Assembly: GCA_900770525.1 (NCBI GenBank)
Contig: CAAHDT010000023.1
Coordinates: 62,001 to 126,000 of the forward strand
DNA length: 64,000 nucleotides
Direction of reading: 5' to 3'
Source of the DNA: Candidatus Gastranaerophilales bacterium
Lineage (GTDB): Bacteria; Cyanobacteriota; Vampirovibrionia; Gastranaerophilales; Gastranaerophilaceae
Shown here: one piece after another, positions 60,719 to 64,000 of the stretch
Layout: each line of letters starts with the position of its first letter
Numbering within the stretch: the stretch's first letter is position 1
Position numbers and translations under genes: made by a program
The notes under the pieces: model-generated
Told to the model about the DNA's origin: nothing
The model's database searches: none
Seen by the model: only the letters and a program-made list of their open reading frames with translations

Positions 60719-61511
60719 CATGCCCGTAAGGGAACAAGTTTCTCATAAAGGAACATTTGGAAGAGTTCTAAATATTGCAGGTTCTGATTATATGTCAGGG
60801 ACTGCGTATTTATCGAGCGTTGCAGCTCTTAAAATTGGTTGTGGTTATGTTTTTTTATGTTCCACCGAAAAGGCTATGAATGCTGTTTCTTCTCAGACAC
60901 AAAATATCGTTTTTTGTCCGTTTGACGAATTGGAGCAACAAATAAATAATGCAGATGTCGTCCTTATCGGATGCGGAATTTCTACGAACGAGCAAGCTCG
61001 CAAAAACATTTTTGTCACTCTTAAAAATATCGGTGATAAACCAATTTTGATAGATGCGGATGGAATAAACATTATATCAGAAAATCCTGATACGAAATTT
61101 CCTACAAATTTAATACTAACCCCTCATCCAAAGGAAGCTGCAAGATTATTAAAAGTTGATGTGTCTGAAATTTTATCTGATATAGAAGGTAATGCCAAAG
61201 AAATATCTAAAAAGTATAATTGTGTGACTGTTTTAAAATCACATAACACAGTTGTTTGCTCAAAAGATTTTGAAATATACATAAACAATACCGGAAATAG
61301 TGCACTTGCCAAAGCTGGTAGCGGCGATGTTTTGGCAGGCATGATTGCAGGATTATTAGCTCAAAAAATGGATTTATACGAAGCTGCCAAACTTGGTGTA
61401 TATTTGCATGGGCTATCTGGGGAGATTGCAAGTCAAGATTTAACCGAATATAGTGTTTTGGCCAAAAATCAAATAGACTATTTGCCACAAGCAATAAAAA
61501 CATTGTTATAA
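60690..61511 (+). CDS. nnrD: ADP-dependent NAD(P)H-hydrate dehydratase
   Basis: This ribokinase-fold enzyme repairs damaged NAD(P)H by removing water from the hydrated form. Key text: HKGTFGRVLNIAGS near the start, ILTPHPKEAARLL, and NTGNSALAKAGSGDVLAGMI with the catalytic Asp in GSGD. The NnrE epimerase half often fused to it is absent. The first ATG at 60690 overlaps trmL by 29 bases; ATGs at 60708 and 60720 are also possible, the last having GGAA seven bases upstream and starting MPVREQ. Nearby NAD genes include nadB, nadC and nadE. Confidence 0.9.
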   Translation: MRLYDKMEFNMPVREQVSHKGTFGRVLNIAGSDYMSGTAYLSSVAALKIGCGYVFLCSTEKAMNAVSSQTQNIVFCPFDELEQQINNADVVLIGCGISTNEQARKNIFVTLKNIGDKPILIDADGINIISENPDTKFPTNLILTPHPKEAARLLKVDVSEILSDIEGNAKEISKKYNCVTVLKSHNTVVCSKDFEIYINNTGNSALAKAGSGDVLAGMIAGLLAQKMDLYEAAKLGVYLHGLSGEIASQDLTEYSVLAKNQIDYLPQAIKTLL

Positions 61512-61516
61512 GAAAA

Positions 61517-61542
61517 ACCGGAACCTAAAAAAGGACTCCGGT
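61517..61542. terminator. Bidirectional terminator between nnrD and the GT5 gene
   Basis: ACCGGA and TCCGGT, plus an inner CCT/AGG, form a hairpin with T runs on the minus strand side (GGTTTTTC). Confidence 0.75.
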
Positions 61543-61571
61543 CTTTCTCTTAATATATGTCTATCATTAGC

Positions 61572-64000
61572 TTATGAATTTGAAAGAATTTGAGGTTTTA
61601 CAACTTTCAAATCGGTGAATACTTTTACGTATTGAGCCATTGGACCATCTTTTACAAGCCAAGAGAAATCATTATTAAATGAGTTGCTCAAAACTTCATT
61701 GAATTTAGTTTTGTCTGTGAACAATTCGTATGCTCTACCCATAGCTTTTGCGAAGTTAACTTTATTTTCTCCGATAACGGCTTCTTTAGAAGGTTCGTCA
61801 GGTTTAAATTTTGAGAATATTGCATCTACACCATCTTTTAAACCGGATGTTAGCCCACCTGTTTCGTTTACAATAGGAACAGCACCGCTATAAGATGCGA
61901 TTTGTTTGTGAACCAAACCACAAGGTTCAAACCAGCTTGACATAATAGAGAAGTCTGACATTAACTTACAACCATCATATCGTCCGGCTTCTGAGAACAA
62001 GTTAGCAAATACTATTCTTTTTGCGGCAGCTTGTCCACCAAGTTCAGGGCTATTCGCAACTTTTTGCTTAATTGCCAGAAGTTGTTCGATATAACGTTTG
62101 TCACCGTTACCTTGCGCATAGAATACAGGATAATTTCCGTCCGGGAATTTGTGAGTTCTTAAGAATTCTTCAATAGATTCTGCGAAAATATCCAACCCTT
62201 TTTGGTCTACAATACGTCCGGCTGTTGAAACAATCATTGTATTTTCGTTTACACCAGTCAAATCGGTCATATCTTGAGATGATATCTTCATTGGGTTTTT
62301 AGGGTTATTTATATCTGCGATAACTCTATCGATAAGAACTTTCTTATTATGGTTGTGCCATTCAAGGACATTATCGCCGGCATTATAAACTTTCAAAGAA
62401 CCTTTCGGCAAGTCTAAAACTCTTTCCAAGAACTTAGCACCTTCTGCAGTTAAGCTGTTGTTTACTCTATCGCATCCATTTGTTATACCGACAATTGTTT
62501 TTTGATCTCCATTATCGGAAGCAAATTTTCTTAACCTGAAGAGTTCAAAGTTTTCTCGACCATAAACACCTTTTGTTGCAATTTCTTCCATATATTTATC
62601 TGAAACCGGAACAATTACATCAGAATATGCCGTAGCCATTGTTTGAGGGTTTACGCATTGTTCGTGCATTAAGCCGTTCCAACATTTTGCAGGTAAACCG
62701 TACTGACTTGCAATTTCTTTTGCTTTCGCAACAGCCGCATCACCGGAAAGTCCTTGTTTTTCGGCAAGTTTTAATCCATATTGGTAAACATCAGGCATGT
62801 ATGCATTTTCTGCAATCATAGCAGAATGTTCGCCAAATAATATGTTAAATAATTTTGGATTTGAGTGTGCTGTTTGACCTGCTAAACGTGCATTGTGCAA
62901 GATTGTTACCACTGGTGTATTATACAATTTTTCAGCAGCATCTGAACCTAAATCGCCGACAGCAGTTTTTGCTTTAGTCAGCAATCTCATCATTGCCGAA
63001 ATTCCACCAGTGTGCCAATCGTTACCAATAATCAAATCTGCACCTAAGCGTTCATTTGTATATTCTTGGCTCTTAGTTAAGAATTCGTAGAAATATTTAT
63101 CAAAGTATGTAAATCTTTCTGATTCGCCGGAATTGATAGCTTTGTCGTCATAAATTGTCTTATCTGCGCCATCAAATCTAGGACCTTTCATATCAAATTT
63201 TTCGTTTTTGTAGAATACACCATCAAATGCAATTTTTGTATGAAGGTGTCCATCTCCATCACCGGCAAGACTTACGAAACCGTGTTCCCACAAATGAGAA
63301 TTTTCTTTGGCAAAGTCTTTTTTGGCTTGTTCTAATGGAGCTTGAATTTCTTTTATTTCATTATTAATCGCTGCAATAGAGTCTTTTGATGCATTGTTTT
63401 TTTGTGCATCAGCCAATTTTTCATAAGCCGCAGCAAGTTTTGTTTCAACTTCTTGTCTTAAAGGAGCTGTATCTTGTGTAAATTTAGAATAAGCTTGATT
63501 AAATCTGTCTATGCTTTGGTTATATGTTGCTAAAACATCTTGTGGCAAATACTGTTTAATCAAATTAGCATCAACCTCTTGTTTTATGCCTCTTGCCATA
63601 TAAACTTCAACATCTTGCATTGTTCTTGCAGTATCATCATATACAGGAATTTTGGTATCGGCGATTTTTTCTAAGTTACTTGCAATAACATTTTCTTTTG
63701 AACTACCTGATGTTGTTGAAACCCAGTTGTATTTTCCGTTGCCGATTGCTTTCAAGCTGTTAAATGTGCTTGTTCCACCTTCTTTATTAGCTTTATACAA
63801 AACTTCTCCAAGATACATAGGCATATCAACAACAAGTCTTACATCTTGTTTGCCATTTATAAACGCACCTAAGTTTGCAATAACTTCACGCGGAACATCT
63901 GCCATACCACCTGTTTTGGCAATTCCTTTAAACTCGGCGGTTGGAACACGTATTGTAATCTTGTCAGGAGCAACCATCTTAGAACGGTCAACTAAGCCGA
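61572..64000 (-). CDS. Glycogen/starch synthase-like glycosyltransferase (GT5), partial
   Basis: The frame is open to the window edge, past the ATG at 63977, so the start is not seen. At least 801 residues are present. GT5 marks: FKGIAKTGGMADVPREV (sugar-nucleotide loop), GNDWHTGGISAMM, IVSTAGRIVDQKGLD, and WFEPCGLVHKQIASYSG...ETGGL. The distance from the KTGG loop to NDWH is about 300 residues, against about 120 in ordinary GlgA; the extra part holds a coiled coil (KLAAAYEKLADAQKNNASKD...). It may build glycogen from ADP- or UDP-glucose. The catalytic motifs look intact. Confidence 0.85.
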   Translation of the reverse strand, partial: GLVDRSKMVAPDKITIRVPTAEFKGIAKTGGMADVPREVIANLGAFINGKQDVRLVVDMPMYLGEVLYKANKEGGTSTFNSLKAIGNGKYNWVSTTSGSSKENVIASNLEKIADTKIPVYDDTARTMQDVEVYMARGIKQEVDANLIKQYLPQDVLATYNQSIDRFNQAYSKFTQDTAPLRQEVETKLAAAYEKLADAQKNNASKDSIAAINNEIKEIQAPLEQAKKDFAKENSHLWEHGFVSLAGDGDGHLHTKIAFDGVFYKNEKFDMKGPRFDGADKTIYDDKAINSGESERFTYFDKYFYEFLTKSQEYTNERLGADLIIGNDWHTGGISAMMRLLTKAKTAVGDLGSDAAEKLYNTPVVTILHNARLAGQTAHSNPKLFNILFGEHSAMIAENAYMPDVYQYGLKLAEKQGLSGDAAVAKAKEIASQYGLPAKCWNGLMHEQCVNPQTMATAYSDVIVPVSDKYMEEIATKGVYGRENFELFRLRKFASDNGDQKTIVGITNGCDRVNNSLTAEGAKFLERVLDLPKGSLKVYNAGDNVLEWHNHNKKVLIDRVIADINNPKNPMKISSQDMTDLTGVNENTMIVSTAGRIVDQKGLDIFAESIEEFLRTHKFPDGNYPVFYAQGNGDKRYIEQLLAIKQKVANSPELGGQAAAKRIVFANLFSEAGRYDGCKLMSDFSIMSSWFEPCGLVHKQIASYSGAVPIVNETGGLTSGLKDGVDAIFSKFKPDEPSKEAVIGENKVNFAKAMGRAYELFTDKTKFNEVLSNSFNNDFSWLVKDGPMAQYVKVFTDLKVVKPQILSNS

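Noticed and set aside
1..64000. tRNA, rRNA, tmRNA or riboswitch genes
   Set aside because: I looked through all gaps longer than 100 bases and saw no cloverleaf with a conserved TTCGA-type loop and CCA end, no rRNA-like sequence and no recognisable riboswitch core. Weak ncRNAs could be missed without covariance models.

Overview
The window is AT-rich, gene-dense DNA from a Gram-negative-type bacterium, most likely a non-photosynthetic relative of the cyanobacteria (Melainabacteria/Gastranaerophilales-like, gut type). Support for this placement: a Ycf45-type AAA ATPase with a C-terminal R3H domain (a cyanobacterial/plastid family), prepilins with the AFTLAEVLITLGIIG signature, NarL-type two-component regulators, a two-partner-secretion exoprotein, and many lineage-restricted proteins with no recognisable family. 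The placement is inference; no rRNA or tRNA gene is present to settle it.

Layout. 1-5.0 kb: the 5' part of a filamentous-haemagglutinin-like exoprotein and a 1070-aa unknown protein, both on the minus strand. 5.0-5.9 kb: an intergenic repeat, an orphan HicB-like protein and a small HTH protein. 6-9.7 kb: nadE, an unknown 163-aa protein and gap, minus strand. 9.9-13.5 kb: a REC-PAS-histidine kinase, a NarL regulator and an exported coiled-coil protein in one operon. 13.5-25.2 kb: YkgJ-like protein, PBP1A, RNase HIII-like, GH13 protein, PgeF/laccase-domain protein, a coiled-coil protein, a stand-alone AICAR transformylase, dCMP deaminase and uvrA. 25.2-30.4 kb: divergent XRE regulator and prepilin, a 65-aa protein, coaX and two glycine-zipper paralogues. 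30.4-33.6 kb: rimP-nusA and a coiled-coil protein. 33.7-38.7 kb: a HEPN/MNT pair, Slt transglycosylase, a cupin, an HExxH protein and two small unknown genes. 38.8-42.7 kb: mazG, an inverted-repeat element, a DAHP synthase and TPR proteins, one with a probable frameshift. 43-51 kb: Ycf45-like ATPase, smc-scpA-scpB and a metzincin-TPR protein. 51-64 kb: a second copy of the intergenic repeat, a prepilin, nadC-nadB, a NarL regulator, glmU, a nucleoside transporter, an oxidoreductase, a CDP-alcohol phosphatidyltransferase, trmL, nnrD and a large glycogen-synthase-like gene cut by the window end.

Themes. NAD supply and repair are well represented (nadB, nadC, nadE, nnrD; nadA absent here). Envelope genes include PBP1A, Slt and glmU. 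Chromosome maintenance has smc-scpAB and uvrA. Alpha-glucan metabolism has the GH13 and GT5 proteins.

Most notable observations. (1) Three genes for unknown proteins (65, 277 and 505 aa), and more weakly a fourth (163 aa), share an upstream signature GCAAT-N18-TTTATA at exact spacing, unlike the sigma70-type promoters seen elsewhere; this suggests a lineage-specific regulon. (2) A roughly 115-bp intergenic repeat occurs twice, and one end of it (reverse complement) aligns without gaps to the 5' coding end of a prepilin gene, where it supplies a second, decoy AFTLAE motif. (3) A run of nine A residues separates two halves of a TPR protein whose frames join by a -1 shift. (4) A 196-bp element is bounded by perfect 20-bp inverted repeats.
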